64,000 bases of DNA from Prorocentrum cordatum. Taxonomy: Eukaryota; Sar; Dinophyceae; Prorocentrales; Prorocentraceae. The translations under genes were made by a program, and so were the position numbers. The notes beneath the pieces were generated by a model, which did not search any database, was not told where the DNA came from, and saw nothing but the letters and a program-made list of their open reading frames with translations. This document shows, one piece after another, positions 1 through 13,445 of this stretch; within the stretch, counting starts at the first letter, position 1, and each line of letters starts with the position of its first letter. Where the stretch lies: NCBI GenBank assembly GCA_963575745.1, contig CAUYUJ010003658.1, positions 118,501 to 182,500 on the forward strand, given 5' to 3'.

Positions 1-887
1 AATCACGGGGCCTCTTGGACCGTTTTGGGGGTTTCTTGGGCCTTCTTGGAGCGTTCTTGGGCCGTTCTTGACCGGTCTAGAGGGTCTCTCGGGCCGTCTT
101 GGGGTGATCTTGGGGGTATCTTGGACCGCTTTGACCGGTGCGAGAGACGAAGAGGCGGATATGTTAAAAATGCACGTTTTCCTAAGGGAATGGGGCGATT
201 TTTGTTAGCGGGAGCCCTCTTGGGACGCCGCTTGAGGGCCTCTTAGGGACCTCTTGGGGCGTCTTGAAGGCCTGTTGGGCCGTCCTGAGGCCATCTTAGG
301 CGCTTGGGGGTGATATGTCGGCGTCTCTTCGGCTCTCTTGGACCGTCTGGAGGGCTTTTCGGGCCCCTCTTGGACCGATTTGGAGCCCTCCTGGGTCCCG
401 AAAAAGAGTTCATGAGGGTTTCTTGGGCCTTATTGGAGCGCTCTTGGGCCGTCTTCGAGCGGTCTTGAGGGTCTCTCGGGCCGTCTTGGGGTGATCTTGG
501 GGGCTTCGTGGACCGCCTTGAAAGGTGTGAAAGACGAAGAGGCGGATATGTTAAACATGTACGTTGTTCTATGGGAATGCGACGATTTTTGCTTGTGGGA
601 GCCCTCTTGGGGCGCCGCTTAGGGACCTCTTGGGGCGTCTTGAAGGCCTGTTGGGCCGTCTTGAGACCATCGTAGGCGTTTGGGGATGATATGTCGGCGT
701 CTCCCGGCTCTCTTGGACCGTCTGGAGGGCTTTTCGGCCCCTTCGTGGACCGTTTGGAGCCCTCCTGGGCTCCGAGAAGGGACCTTGCCGGGAGTCTGCC
801 GGGAGTCTTCCGGGACCTTGCCGGGAGTCTGCCGGGACTTTGCCGGGACCTTGCCGGGACTTCGCCGGGACCTTGCCGGGGTAGTTT
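1..887. repeat. Degenerate CTTGG/GGCC satellite with higher-order unit
   Basis: The stretch is built of imperfect 10-12 bp words such as CTTGGGCCGT and CTTGGAGGCC. It also carries a higher-order duplication: the block starting GTTTCTTGGG at 31 recurs at 418 (period 387 bp), with shared inner landmarks such as GAAGAGGCGGATATGTTAAA. From about 778 to 887 it changes to a regular 11-bp array (CCGGGAGTCTG, CCGGGACCTTG), about nine units. Open frames across it are repeat translations rich in L, G, S and W. The same family recurs at 19.2-20.5, 37.0, 44.9-45.6, 57.6 and 60.9-61.6 kb. Confidence 0.85.
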
Positions 888-1646
888 TCGTCCGGGGACC
901 CCCAGGGCCCGCCCCGCGCGCGCGAACTAGAAATATTGTTGAGCAGTTGCCGGGGATTTTGGCACGCCTCTGGCCCGTTGGGCCGGCGAATTCTAAACAC
1001 ATGCTGATGTTCTTTGACGTCGCTTCGGCGATAATAATAACAGCAACTGTAAACCTTAGTAGCCCCTGTACGCGGACGCACGTTTGTGTTCTTTTCGTTG
1101 ATGGACGAAGATGAGTAACAGCGGCAAGCCTATGCTCGTACAGCAAAACCATTGTTTCTTGAGGTTTGGGGCCACATGCTGCTGTGAATCTATTTTCTTC
1201 TTGCGATGCTATGATTGCTTGTGTGCGTGGTCTGGTGTTTCTGGGTGTTTTGCTTCCCCCGGGGGCGTTGGACATTTGACAACCTGCAGCCAACACATCC
1301 AGACCCGTGAACAAACCATAACAATCAGAAGACGCAGATGAGGCAAACAAACTGTCATGACATTGCGGACATACGTTTTTTTCGTTGGTTCCCAGCGTCC
1401 AAATCAATGTTTTTGTAGCTACGCTGGGCTCTTTGATTGCTCCCGTCGGCAAAGAAACAACCATACACGTAAGGGATCCCTGTGCAAGCACGCGGGGCAC
1501 CTGGTTCACACGTGTATCTGTTTTACACATAAATATTTGTATACGTTAATCCCTCAGTCCCTCTCGTTTCGAGCGGTTTCCGCGGGGCTGTTGGCGGCGC
1601 CAGACAGGCACGATATGCTTGAGCGACCACAGAGGGCGCCGCGCAC
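888..1646. other. No recognisable gene
   Basis: Mixed-composition sequence between the satellite and LINE A. Short open frames exist on both strands but none resembles a known domain. It may hold the untranslated 5' part of LINE A. Confidence 0.4.
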
Positions 1647-2465
1647 ATGTGCTCCCTCGGGCGCGCGATGGTGAGCGCCGCTCGAGCTACGCTATTCTCG
1701 CTCGCGGTGTTTAACCCGTTCAGCTTCACGGGCGCGCGCGGCGAGGACGTCAGCGCACAGTTGCACCATATCCAGATCGTCGGATGCCCTGGCACGAACA
1801 TGCCGAAGCACCCACACAGCACGCACCACATGCAGGGCTACGACCACCACGCGGCCATTCACTTCGGGCGCGGCAAGCACAGCGTGCACGTGAACACCTC
1901 CGCAGGGTGCGCCACCCTCCTGAACAGCAGGTTCAAAGAGAAGCACATCAACGACATCACGGCACCACCGCCGGAGCTACACGGACGCGTAGGAGCCACC
2001 ATCGAACGGGGCGTCACTAAGTTGAGGTTTGTCACGGCCTACTCGCCACCAGCACCACGGGATTGACGAGAGTTACGTCAGTGGCGAATCACCGTGACGA
2101 GGGTGGCACACTGGGTGAAAAGCGAGATCCTGGCCACGCCGCCCCGCTCCACCCCCATCGCGACGATGGGCTTGAACGATCATTTCGCCCTGGGCCACGA
2201 CGGGGACGAGACGGTCGGCCCCTGCCCCACTAGGTAGAAGGTGAAGCGAGCAAGCTCTACCGCCACAGCCTCCTCAACGCGCGCATGGCGGTCGCCAGCG
2301 CGCATTGCGACGCGGGCCCCGCCTGCGACGGCCGCCGCTCCTCCGTCGCCGACTACATCTACATCCCGACGGACCTGGTCCCCTGTATCTCGCAGCGCCG
2401 CATGTGGGCGCCGCGCCGCCCGCGCCCTCCAGATCTCCAGATAGTTCACTGACCACGTGCCGCTG
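1647..2465 (+). pseudogene. LINE A endonuclease (EEP) domain, frameshifted
   Basis: An EEP nuclease nicks target DNA to prime reverse transcription. One frame runs 1647-2066 and ends FVTAYSPPAPRD, like the YAPP segment before the catalytic core. Next comes TPIATMGLNDHF (about 2152-2190), where the family normally has D-L-N-D, so the first Asp is Gly here. In another frame follow DAGPACDGRRSS and ADYIYIP (about 2310-2378), matching the AGPT...SRIDYI segment. TDHVPL at 2448-2465 matches the terminal S/T-D-H-x-P motif. At least two frame changes and the lost Asp make it non-functional. Confidence 0.68.
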
Positions 2466-3569
2466 ATTATCATGCTCGAGGCGCCGCCCGCGTGCCGCGC
2501 CGAGCACGAGGTCCACCAGTCCCTGGACCGCGACGCCATGGTTCTGGGCCTTAAGGAGGGGCGCGAACGCATCGATTTCTCGGAGAGCCTGGAGGCCCAG
2601 CTGACCACGCACGGCGACTTGCGAAGAAAAACTCGGACTGCTACGGCAACGAGCGTTCCCCGACAACAACTACACGCCCAGGAAGTCCACCAGGCCCCAG
2701 CGGAGCTGCCGCGCCAACTCGACCAGACCAGCTACGACCTCAGCAAGCGCATGCGCCGACACATGAAGGACGCCGACCACGAATGCCAGGAGATGCAGCG
2801 CGGCGACTTATGACAGGCCTCGCGAGCGCGACGACTGGCCGACAGCCGCCGCGTCGCCGAGGCCATGCCTCGACGCGAGTTCGGAGTGCGCAAGCGCTAT
2901 TGCTGCGCCCCCCCCCGCCCCAGCATAGAGCAATGGCAACCGTTGCTGCAGCGCCCAGGTGCCGAAGGAGGAATGCTCGCTCTGCTGGCCCCCGCGGCGC
3001 TGCCCACGCGCGACGACCTCGCGCCGGCGCGACCTGCGACGCCGCCGCCGCCAGCCACCTCTCCGACGCCACCACCGCCAATCATGACAACCCCGACACC
3101 GTCAGCACCGCCAGCACCAACCGCGACCGCAACCGAGCCTGCCGCGACAAACCGCCGCCACTACGACATCCAGGCGCCGAGAAATCGCCTTGATAGGAAC
3201 CGCTCTCCGAGACTGGGGCGGGACTCCCCAGACTGCGACGAGATTGATTTCGTCGCCATGTTAGAGCAAGAGATCGAAGAGGATTTTGCGATCAACGCGC
3301 CGCCGACCGAGCTCTTCACGCCCGCGCCGACGCCGCCCGCTAAAGCACCGAGTCCTCCCGGCCCGCCATCTCGAGGGGGCGCTGCCTGCCGCCCAGCCCC
3401 AGTTTCGAGCGAGACGAAGGGATCGCGACTGAACCGCGTGATCGAAGCGTCTGAAGAGAGGGCTGCGGTCGCGAAGCTCCCGGGGGAGGCCAAGAGAGGG
3501 ACATGCGCCTTCCAGTGCTCGGGCCCAGCTGAATTCCCACAGATGGCGCAGCGGCCTGAAATGCTCTGA
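2457..3569 (+). pseudogene. LINE A EEP-RT linker, frameshifted
   Basis: After TDHVPL the frame 2457-2813 continues with a segment like the post-EEP linker of these elements (RDAMVLGLKEGRERIDF, then LEAQLTTHGDL). From 2865 to 3569 another frame is rich in Pro, Ala and Thr, with an acidic patch, EQEIEEDF, near 3267. No catalytic motif is visible. It is kept as part of the element because it lies between EEP and RT on the same strand and shares their GC-rich codon use. The boundaries are only approximate. Confidence 0.45.
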
Positions 3570-3668
3570 CGCCCAGGGCGACCACGAGGAGGATCGGGGG
3601 CGTTGAACGCACCCGATTGCGAAGAGAACCTCTCGATGCGCAAACTACAACTATCACGAGAATGCTGA

Positions 3669-4497
3669 TTGGGGCGATCGCGACAACGGGCTTGCATCGC
3701 GCATGCCCGACAAAGCAACCGCGTGCCGGCACTGGCGAACACCTCGCAGAGCTCCCGGCTGGAGGTGATCATCGGACCAGGCGACGTGCGCCTCATCAAT
3801 TGTTTCGACGTGATTTGGAAATGTTTCTACCGGCGCCTGCGCGAGCGAGGCTTCCCAGCGCGCCAGCCTGATTGCGCGCGCGGCAGCGCCTCGCGCCGCA
3901 GGCGCGAGTTTGGCATGCCCGTCGCCCGCGCGGTCGCCAGCAAGCTCCGACGGGCGGATATCGCCTTTGCAGTTCGCTCCCGCGACGGCCGCAGCGCCAT
4001 CGGCCGCGCTCGCCGCGGCGCCATCCACGAGCGCGTCGCCCCAGCCTGTCGACACGGCGACCGCCAACTCGCACCTCGGCGACGCTCGAATTCCCTGGCG
4101 TCCATCGACGCCAGCGACGGCAGTTTGCTCATGCGGAACCGCGAAGGAGGGACTCACGGGGTGCTCCAACGAGCCAGTCGTTTGCATGAAGGTCTACAAC
4201 CGCAACCTCGAGATGCGGAAGAATGACGCGGCATCGGCCCACGGCAGCATCATGCCCCAGTCGGGCGCGCCCACCTGGGGCCCCGACGGCCCCGTCCAGG
4301 ACTTTTGCCGCCAAGTCTTCGTCGACGACGCCCGGAAGTTCCACGTCGCACCCTGCGCGGGCCCGCGCGAGCGAGCCATCGGCTCCAACGGCCAGCCCCG
4401 CGACGCCAACATCGACGAGGTCCGCGCGCTATCCGTCTCCATCGAGAGGGGCCTCGACCCCCTGCGCCAAGCGCCGCGCCAAGGAGGGCCAGCCTGA
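3669..4497 (+). pseudogene. LINE A reverse transcriptase, frameshifted
   Basis: Reverse transcriptase palm and fingers. The frame 3669-4226 carries RLINCFDVIWKCFYRRL and then RRRREFGMPVARAV, like the start of LINE RTs. IDASDGSLLMRNREGG follows, in the position of motif B. The frame then changes, and 3910-4497 carries PVQDFCRQVFVDDARKFHV. FVDD at 4318-4329 is the catalytic x-x-D-D motif C, with both Asp kept. Motif A is not clear (a candidate Asp lies in SRDGRS). Frame changes around 4200 and 4430 show decay. Confidence 0.65.
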
Positions 4498-4519
4498 ACG
4501 GGGCCGAGGGGGAGATCGC

Positions 4520-5040
4520 GCGCGGCGCGCCATCCAAGACGCTGCGCTGCGCCTTCTTCGCCGACCCGCGGGTCAACAGCAGACTCCTGACCTTCGCGAA
4601 GCACGCGGGCTGCATGTTCGACGCCAAGGGCTCCTTCGACGGAGACCACGAAGCGCGACTTCGAGCTGCCAGCTCAGGATGGCGACAGCGCCGCCACTTC
4701 TGGTTCAGCCACGCACCACGCCGACTCAAGCGCATGGTTTTCCAGGCAGTGGTCTACGAGGCCGCCGTCGGCGCCGCCGAAGCCAATTACCTCTGCGCCG
4801 CGGACTAGAAAGCTCAGCATATGCCTCGGCAAGAATCTCCGCGCCATGCTACAGGGGAAGCGCTCCCAGCGCAGCCGCGACGCATGCAAATCCATCTCAG
4901 CTGCTGAGGCATAGCGACGATGGGAGGTAGGTCCGACCCCGATCGAGCTGAAGATCCGACGCGTCGAACTTTTATACGGAGCCGCAGCGCACCCTGATGA
5001 ATCCCAGCATCTGGTTTTTGATTTTTTCTCGGGGAGCTCC
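4520..5040 (+). pseudogene. LINE A post-RT X region
   Basis: The frame ending at the stop at 4808 contains KHAGCMFDAKGSFDGDHEAR followed by SSGWRQRRHFWFSHAP and RRLKRMVFQAVVYEA. This is the F-x-G ... R-I-x-x-A ... W segment that follows the RT palm in many LINEs. Past the stop, a second frame continues with KLSICLGKNLRAMLQG and then PIELKIRRVELLYGAA, which resembles the L-G-x-K-x-R-x-M-L-x-G and E-L-R-I-R-R stretches downstream of RT. Function is inferred from position; no catalytic residues are expected here. Confidence 0.6.
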
Positions 5041-5042
5041 GC

Positions 5043-5660
5043 ATGGGGCACCTTCTCCGAGAACCTGATTTTCCTGTTGCGCCGCTGACGCTGACAGAGG
5101 GGGGCTACAGCAACCCGGGCGCGAACCTGATCGCCAGAGAGTTCGCCGCGGACATGCGGGACCTTCTCACCTACGACGCTGCGGCACCCTTGGACGTGAT
5201 CGACTGGGAGGGCAACATCACTGAGCTGTTTACAGAAACCACGGTCGGCGAAGCCTTCTCCGGGATCGGCGCGGGCATCGCGGGGACCGCCAACCTTCGG
5301 CGTTCTGTCGCGCCGCCTGGTACCTCCGCCGACCTCCCGTCGGACCTCGCCCCTCCCGACGAGGCCGAACTGTTCGTCCGCTGCCCATTAACATCCGAAG
5401 GAACCCCGTGCTCGAGCACCTGGAAGACTGCGCGAGCACTCTACGCACGCCAGAGGGGACTGGCACTTCGCGGCACGTGCTGCATGCCATCGCAGCTTAC
5501 GCTCGCGAACGAGCGCGTCATATGCAGTGCGACCTGTCGGGCGCGCGCGGGAGCGCAGCATCGCGTCGCAGCAGCATGCGGGGCACGAGCTCGTGAGCCA
5601 TGCCAGACCTGGGCGCCGTGTCCGATCGCCTCCCCGAGGAGCCTCACCTGCCCGATCTGA
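5043..5660 (+). pseudogene. LINE A C-terminal tail with zinc-finger-like Cys/His
   Basis: The longest clean frame of the element (205 codons). It opens with a stretch like the tail of dinoflagellate LINEs (GGYSNPGANLIAREFAADMR, then PLDVIDWEGNITELFTE). It then has CPLTSEGTPC and TLANERVICSATC, with a following H. These are remnants of C2H2-type fingers in which the C-x2-C spacing is partly lost. The ATG at 5043 is probably not a true start, because the same domain appears to continue from the frame upstream. It could be nucleic-acid binding, by analogy only. Confidence 0.55.
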
Positions 5661-6802
5661 CAGGGGCCCTTTGATGGGTGCATCGCGCTTCGGGTCTACC
5701 TTCGCAGTCGTTTACTTCAGGAAGTACTGGGAGCCCACGCGCTATCGCTACCGCGCCCGGCGGAGGTCCGCGATTCCTCCGCGGCGGCGACGCCCCCGCT
5801 GGCAGCGACGGCGCCGCCGAGACCGAGCTGGCGCGCCCCCCCCCCCCCACCCCCCCCGCGAATGGAGGCGGCGGCCCCGACGGCGGCAGGCCCGCCATGG
5901 GCGTCGGGTCGCGCAGCCAGCGGGGGAGGTCGCGCAGCCAAGGGCGCCGAGGAGGAGGACGTGGAGCACGACGACGAGCCCGTCCCCGAGACAGCCCCCA
6001 TCGCCAGGGTTCGCCGCAGGCGAGGAGCCGCGCGCAAGCCGATAGTGGCCCCCAGGACCCAGGCCCTAATGCTCATCGCCCCGCGGGCGACCTACCAGAA
6101 CGCCAGGCAGATCCGCGAGCTCAAGGGATCCACCGAACGCGTTCCATTGCTCGCAACGTGCCTACTCGCAAGCGCCAGAACAACATGTCGGTTTTGATGT
6201 CATGTATCGTAGATCCCCCGCGGCGTATCCATGCCAGCTGCGAGTGGTTACTTTGCCAGTAGTGACGCGCGCTCGTCTAGGGGTGCATCATCGAGACGGT
6301 GAATGTTAGCGACGCGGGCTCCGTGGTCGAGGCCATCGAGAGCGGGGGCCGCGGCCGCGCGCGGGCAATTCGCCAAGGCGGAGAATCGCGCGAGAGAGGC
6401 CCGCCTGCTCTTTGCGCCGCGATGGCCGAGGTGGGGGCATGATCACAACAGGACATCAGCGCGAAGAGCAAGGGCGGTCTCAGCAACGCGATCGGGAAGA
6501 TCAGCGCGATGGACCAGTACAAGGTGCATGACATACTCCCGATCTGCAAGCTCGAGAAGGCGCGCAAGAGCGGCCAGGCGAACGCACTTTCCAATTGCAG
6601 GGGCTACGAGGTCAGGCAGTGCACCATGGGGGCGCTCCACAACGCGCGGGAGACCGCATGCGTTTGCCCAGCGCCGGCGGGGTTCGTGGAGGACGAGCTC
6701 GCTCCGTGGATGGACGCACGATGGGCGATCTCTAGATTGGACGCCGTCGCACCTCCCTGCGATGCCCCCATGCTTGCCCGCGGGGTGCCATGGGGGTGCT
6801 AG
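5661..6802 (+). pseudogene. LINE A 3' part, low-complexity and frameshifted
   Basis: Arg/Pro/Ala-rich frames (5678-6262 and 5862-6197), then 6509-6802 with MDQYKVHDILPICKLEKARK and a Cys-containing stretch. The last part resembles the distal tail that follows the Cys/His domain in related elements, but the match is weak and rests on position. No poly(A) tail is seen. The 3' end of the element is set where G/C homopolymers begin. Confidence 0.4.
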
Positions 6803-7799
6803 CAGGGCGGCGTTGTCCCTCCCTGCGGCGCCCCCCTTTCGATTGCCCGCGGAGAGGGGGGGGGGGGGGCGCGCAGTTGCTAGCGGGGGGGCGCCGCCAG
6901 AAACGCCCGCTAGACAGAGCGCCGCGCCGCCTCCCCCGCGGCGCACCCCTCGCGATCGCTTGCAGTGGGCCGCGCAGCCGCTAGCAGGGGGGGGCGGGGG
7001 GGGGTGCAGAACTGCCGCCCTTTCAGCGTGGCACGATGCGGTTATCAATGGGGAGGACTGCTGCAGATGACGAACCCATCAAAGATAGCGAGTCCATGGG
7101 GCGCCTGAAAGCCACCGACGCCGTCGCAGGGAGGTGCTCGCTGGCCACCGCTCCGCCCGCGCTCTCGCCCGCGAGCTCGATTGCGCCCTGCGCCGCCGCG
7201 CGTTCGCAGACGACGCGGAGAGCGGCGCAGATGGCAAGCCGCCATGATGATGGGGCTCACCCCGATCGCGGTTCCACTTTGCTTCGCTTTTTCATTGGGC
7301 GCGCTCGCGAGAGGCGCGAGGTGCCCGCCGCCGGCTGGCCGGCCCTGCCCGAAGAAGGCACCGGAGGGGAAGTGGCCGCCCCCGCTCGCCCCCCCTTGCC
7401 CCCCCTGCGCGAGTTTTGCTTCTGCCTCCATGCCGTTCGCTCCTCCCCCCCCTCCTCCCCCTCTTCGCCCCCTCCTCCTCCTCCTCTTCTGGGCGGGCGC
7501 GCCCGGCGCCCCCCCCCCCCTGCTCGCGGCCCGCGGGGGGGGGGCAGTGGGAGCGGCAGCGAGATGGGCGGGGCCCGCGGCCCGAGGTGAGCTGGGCTGT
7601 GGGCTCGCCGTCGATTCGATTTCGCCGAGCCGCGCGCAGCCGCGTGAGGGGCGCCAGAGAAAACCGCCCAACGTGGGCGAGCACCGCCGTCTAGGTCCCC
7701 ATGCCTTTTTGGCGTTCGGAACATCGGACATTCTGGCGCCGTGAGCTAGTGAGCGACGGCGGCCCCCCCCCCGCCCCCCCCCCCCCCGCGCGCGCGCCT
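6803..7799. repeat. G/C homopolymer and CCT-rich low-complexity region
   Basis: Runs of 8-16 G or C (about 6858, 6992, 7500-7520, 7540 and 7765-7790) alternate with CCT-rich stretches (7440-7490). Long open frames exist on both strands, but they are Pro/Arg/Gly-rich translations of GC tracts. I see no domain. Confidence 0.7.
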
Positions 7800-9660
<1,861 letters not shown>

Positions 9661-10772
9661 GCCGTGGCCGTAGTCGTAGCGTTCGAGTGTGAATAATAGG
9701 AACCGTAGCAGTGATAGTAGTGTCCGTGCTGGAAGGACGCCGAGCAGGAACGTCTTGTGGAAAAACGGATGAGCACAAGGAGCAAGACCGCCAAGACCAA
9801 TACCGCTTGTCAAACACATGTCGTAGTGCACCAGACCTCACGTTCAAAATACTTCAGTTGGTTGTGAATGTGATGCAAGTTGGACTTCAATTAGAGGTGG
9901 GCCCGCATTAGACCCAGAGATCGTTCATTGGAATTAAACGGGAGCCACATCGAATTTAATCGGATTGGAGTGGCTTCAGGAAACGGAGGATTACAATTTG
10001 ATCGGCACACGCATCTAGTAGGAGTTCGATAGACACGACTTGATGCCCGAAGGAAACTATAGGACTTGCTCGAACCGTCCAAAGGCATCCAATTGTAATG
10101 GAGCAGGCCCCTGGGTCAGATGAGTCAAATTTACAGCAGATGGAACACCATTCGGGGTTTACTTCGAGTGTATCACGAACCGACTCATGGGTTTGACATG
10201 GGACCCGAATGTGGGTTGGATAAGGATGGAGCCGATCCAGGATTCAGAGGATGAATTGTTGCATTTGAATGGGAATTCGATGCGTATGCAGTAGGAATTG
10301 AGAGAAGCCCCGGGCTCATAATTTCAGGGCTTCATGTGCATAAGACTCATCGAAATTTAATAATGTTTGAGCACGCCCGAGGTTCAGAGGACGTCGATCG
10401 AATTCGAATTGAGATTCGTTGCGCTTGCGATGTGGGGTTTCAAAACATGAATCCAAAAATCATGCATTCGAACAGCACACTGCAATTCTGCAAGAAGCAC
10501 GCCGCTAAATATTGTCACAGTTCCCCTGCACCACCCTCTGGGAGGGGAATTGGGAAGATCACGAATTGTCAACAATAGCACGAAGTTCGGTGCCACGCCA
10601 TCCTTCCGATTGTGGGTTGGCATCCCCCATAATATGCGTACCTTCGGCCACGGGTTGCCGGCACGCCCAAACGCTGTTTTGCGCACGTGGCCGCATCTCC
10701 GACTCTCCGCGGCATGGAAGATTTCTGGAAAAGGGGATGAGGCAACAAACGATATGCGACAAGTGCAGTTTA
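9661..10772. other. Lower-GC stretch, nothing recognised
   Basis: Noticeably less GC-rich than its neighbours, with recurring GAATT and ATTCGA words that suggest an old decayed repeat. No domain or RNA is seen. Confidence 0.4.
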
Positions 10773-10864
10773 TGGCGCCAGGGAAGGTCGCGAACGGTAG
10801 GTGCCAGTTGCATATTTCGGCGCCAAGAAGGCAGCGGACGGTAGGTGTCAAGTACCTTTTTGTT
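10773..10864. repeat. Two-unit 46-bp tandem repeat
   Basis: GGCGCCA...GAACGGTAGGTGCCAGT at 10773 recurs as GGCGCCA...GGACGGTAGGTGTCAAGT at 10819, a period of 46 bp. Confidence 0.7.
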
Positions 10865-11231
10865 CGGCGTTTTCCTGCGGAGCTCGGCGCCTTGAGCCGT
10901 CAACCTGGAGCAAGCAGATGACCCCTTCAAAGTCCATTTCCCGTTCCCCTTCATTCACTTCCACGGCTCTTACACATAGCGGCAGTGCTGGTCCCAGAGG
11001 TCCCCGAAGCTGAAATTGATAATGCCGCATCCGACGAACTTGTGCAAAGTACGCGATGGCATAGGGAAGCGGTCTTAAGTTGGGGGAGACAGATGGGCGC
11101 GAGGAGTGGTCGTTGGGGAACTTGCCAAGGCCGACGGACGGCCCCACATGGATCCCCGGAGGGACCCAGGCGATCACAATGTAGCCATGAATGAAGACCA
11201 ATCGCTTCAAATCCTCGTACTGGGACCTGCC

Positions 11232-11360
11232 AAGGCCAGAAGGAGGAGGAAGAGGAGGAGGAGGAGGAGAAGGACGAGGAGGAGGAGGAGCAGGAGGAGC
11301 ATGAGGAAAAGGAGAAGCAGGAGGAGCAGTAGGGGGGAGGGAAGGAAGAGAAAAGGAGAG
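11232..11360. repeat. GGA-rich purine tract
   Basis: Imperfect (GGA)n. A CCT-rich tract at about 11700-11812 is its approximate inverted counterpart, so the two could pair. The 11.36-11.70 kb stretch between them has no recognised gene. Confidence 0.8.
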
Positions 11361-11699
11361 GAGACAAATCTGACGAGGGTTTGGAAAGTGTTGTTTGCCC
11401 AGGAGACCTGCGACAGGGACCGCGGCAGCCCGCACTGCCAGGCCTGCCTGAAGGAATGCCAGGCGCCGGGCGCAGCGTCGGCCTCCGTTCGCACGCCGTG
11501 CCCGCCCGCCCACGAGCCTCGAATGGCACATGACGGCATGTCGGAGGTCCGCGCGGATATTTTGGGTCGGCGATGGGTCCGCCTTCCATGTCGCGCCGAC
11601 CTCCAAGACATTACGTTTATGCCGTGTAGTGTTCCTCTGGGGCCCCTTTTTGTTCGCCCTCGGAGGGAGCCTCGCTCCTCTTCCAGGGCCTCCTGCTCC

Positions 11700-11812
11700 C
11701 CACTCTTCCTCCCTGTTCCTTTCCCACTCCTCGTGCTCCTCGTTCTCCTTTTCCTTCTCCTCCTCGTCGTCGTCCTCCTCCTCTTCCTCCTCCTCATCCT
11801 CCTCGGCGTGCC
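11700..11812. repeat. CCT/CTC pyrimidine tract
   Basis: (CTC)n and (TCC)n run; see the purine tract at 11232. Frames across it are Ser/Leu-rich. Confidence 0.8.
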
Positions 11813-12143
11813 GTCATCTGGTGCAAGGGCGGCCAGCAAGGTTACATGTTTTGGTGCGGCCAGGGCGGGGCGCCAGCGATCGGAAGTGGTCCACGGCGTT
11901 GCTCAATCTGAAGGCGTTGGCAGTTCCAGTGTTGCAGTCGTTTCAAGATCAGGCGGCCAGGCTTGTTCTTCGAGGACAGCGGCGAGCCGTTCATGACCCG
12001 TTGTCGGAGTCTCCGGAGTAGGTCACGCAGCAGTCTTTCGTGGGGGCCCTACACAGGAGCATGAAGGAGGTGCCATTTGAGGCATTGGAGGGTACTACTG
12101 CACTGGGTAAGCCCAAAGATCTCACAGACGGCAAACGCAGAGT

Positions 12144-12533
12144 GTGTCAGCATTAAGTGGGCCCCGCATCCTCTCGACGAGGATCAGATGGAACGTGCCT
12201 TTTGCAGCTGCGTGCGAGGCAGCATTGCCAGAGCCGCTGGACGCCATCACGGCCAAGGAAGTCCGAGCTGGAGCGCACAAGATGAAGACCGCCACCGGCC
12301 TGGGAACCGATCGGGTGACCCCGATCGATGTGAAACGGCTACCGCACAACGCGCTGCAGGAATTGGCGGAACTGCTCAACCTGTTCGAGCACACGCTGGC
12401 TTGGCCGCGCCAGACCCTGCTTATCATTGGTAAGGTCTTGCCGTGCAAGATCTTTAGTGGAGCACCGGCAGACAACATTCAGAAATTGTGCATACTCTTT
12501 CTGCGAGAAGGCCGCAGCAGCCGACGACTTTAA
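12144..12533 (+). pseudogene. LINE B: reverse transcriptase N-terminal fragment
   Basis: A 129-codon open frame. Residues about 29-95 read like the fingers region of a LINE reverse transcriptase: ITAKEVRAGAHKMKTATGLG, then DRVTPIDVKRLP, then LAWPRQTLLIIGKVLP. That corresponds to the K-A-x-G-x-D-x-x-x-P-x-x-L-x-x-L-P ... W-P-x-Q ... L-x-P-K pattern before motif A. No motif A, B or x-x-D-D follows, so only a fragment of about 0.3 kb is here. The nearby 11.85-12.14 kb shows no earlier domain. It could be a dead 5'-truncated insertion or a rearranged piece. Confidence 0.6.
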
Positions 12534-12750
12534 CGAGTCTCTCATTCACCTACAGATCTGCATTATCATGGGCGGGTCGGCTAATGTCGTGGATTTCTAT
12601 AATCTCGTGCAATATCTCACTGCAGAAATCATTGACCTCTCTCGCAACGAGAACAAGAAGAAACAGCACGGCAAGCCGGCCAGCATCAGGGACAGCGGTA
12701 TCAAGGGTGTTCTCACCGAATGCGATTTGGTGAACACCAACGGGACCTGA
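12427..12750 (+). CDS. Hypothetical open frame, possible exon
   Basis: A frame of 107 codons overlapping the end of the RT fragment. From about residue 33 it has a protein-like composition: ADDFNESLIHLQICIIMGG, then VVDFYNLVQYLTAEIIDL, and a Lys/Asn-rich stretch. It is less GC-biased than its surroundings. I do not recognise the family. It may be a host exon or part of an unknown element. The first 30 residues overlap the RT fragment in another frame and are probably not real. No signal peptide or clear membrane helix is visible. Confidence 0.25.
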   Translation: MVRSCRARSLVEHRQTTFRNCAYSFCEKAAAADDFNESLIHLQICIIMGGSANVVDFYNLVQYLTAEIIDLSRNENKKKQHGKPASIRDSGIKGVLTECDLVNTNGT

Positions 12751-13194
12751 ATAAGTTTTCTTGCCTTCCGGCTCCTGCTCTGTACGCCCTGCAAAGCACG
12801 AGAGACATGCAGCAGCAGTGGAATTTATATACTCATTGAGCTGGAAGATTGTACCAAACTTGGCTCCAGCCACCAGAAAGTTAACTGCCCACTTCCCTTT
12901 CCTCCTTCCTTCTTCCTCCTTTCCTCTCCTCATCCATAGGCATCCTCCAGTACAAAGGCACTGGAATTCAGAGGCTCAGTGCGTGACCGCTGCGTGGGAT
13001 CATTATCGTGGCTTCTTGGAGTCTGCGCTCTCCTCGTCCCGCCATGGTTGGCGCGGCCATGCCCGCGGCAGGGCTGAGCTATCGCTCGCGCCATCCAGGG
13101 GGGTCGACGAGGCCCCTCACCAGAGGTTTCAAACGCCCCAGAACTTTTGATCCTCGAGCCCGAAAGTGGAAGTTCAATGGAGATGTTCCTCCTT

Positions 13195-13445
13195 ACTGGA
13201 GAAGGAGGAGAAGAAGGAATGAGGAGGACGACGACGAGGGGAAGGATGTTGAGGATGCGAAGGGTGCTGATGATGATGACGATGAATATGATGAGGAGGA
13301 GGAGGAGGATGATAATGATGATGGTGGTGGTGATTATGATGATGATTACGACGATGGTTCTGAGGAAGAGGAGGAGGAGGAGGAGGAGGAGGACGGGAAG
13401 GAGGAGGAGGAAGTGGAGGAGGAGGAGGGGGAATACGAACTCTAA
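13195..13445. repeat. GAG/GAT low-complexity tract
   Basis: (GAG)n and (GAT)n mixture. The apparent acidic protein at 13008-13445 (Asp/Glu runs) comes from the repeat. A short Lys/Arg-rich lead has no recognisable domain. Confidence 0.8.

Larger units (their letters stand above)
1647..6802 (+). mobile_element. LINE A: nearly full-length, decayed non-LTR retrotransposon
   Basis: Reading through frameshifts on the + strand gives, in order, an endonuclease/exonuclease/phosphatase (EEP) domain, a linker, a reverse transcriptase with an FVDD motif, an RT-proximal X region, and a Cys/His tail. That order is the one found in dinoflagellate LINEs. About 5.1 kb is close to full length. No frame stays open across it: the domains sit in at least six separate frames with stops between them, so it is a dead copy. 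I could not place a poly(A) tail or target-site duplication, so both ends are approximate. The assignment rests on motifs and on family sequence recalled without a search. Confidence 0.75.
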
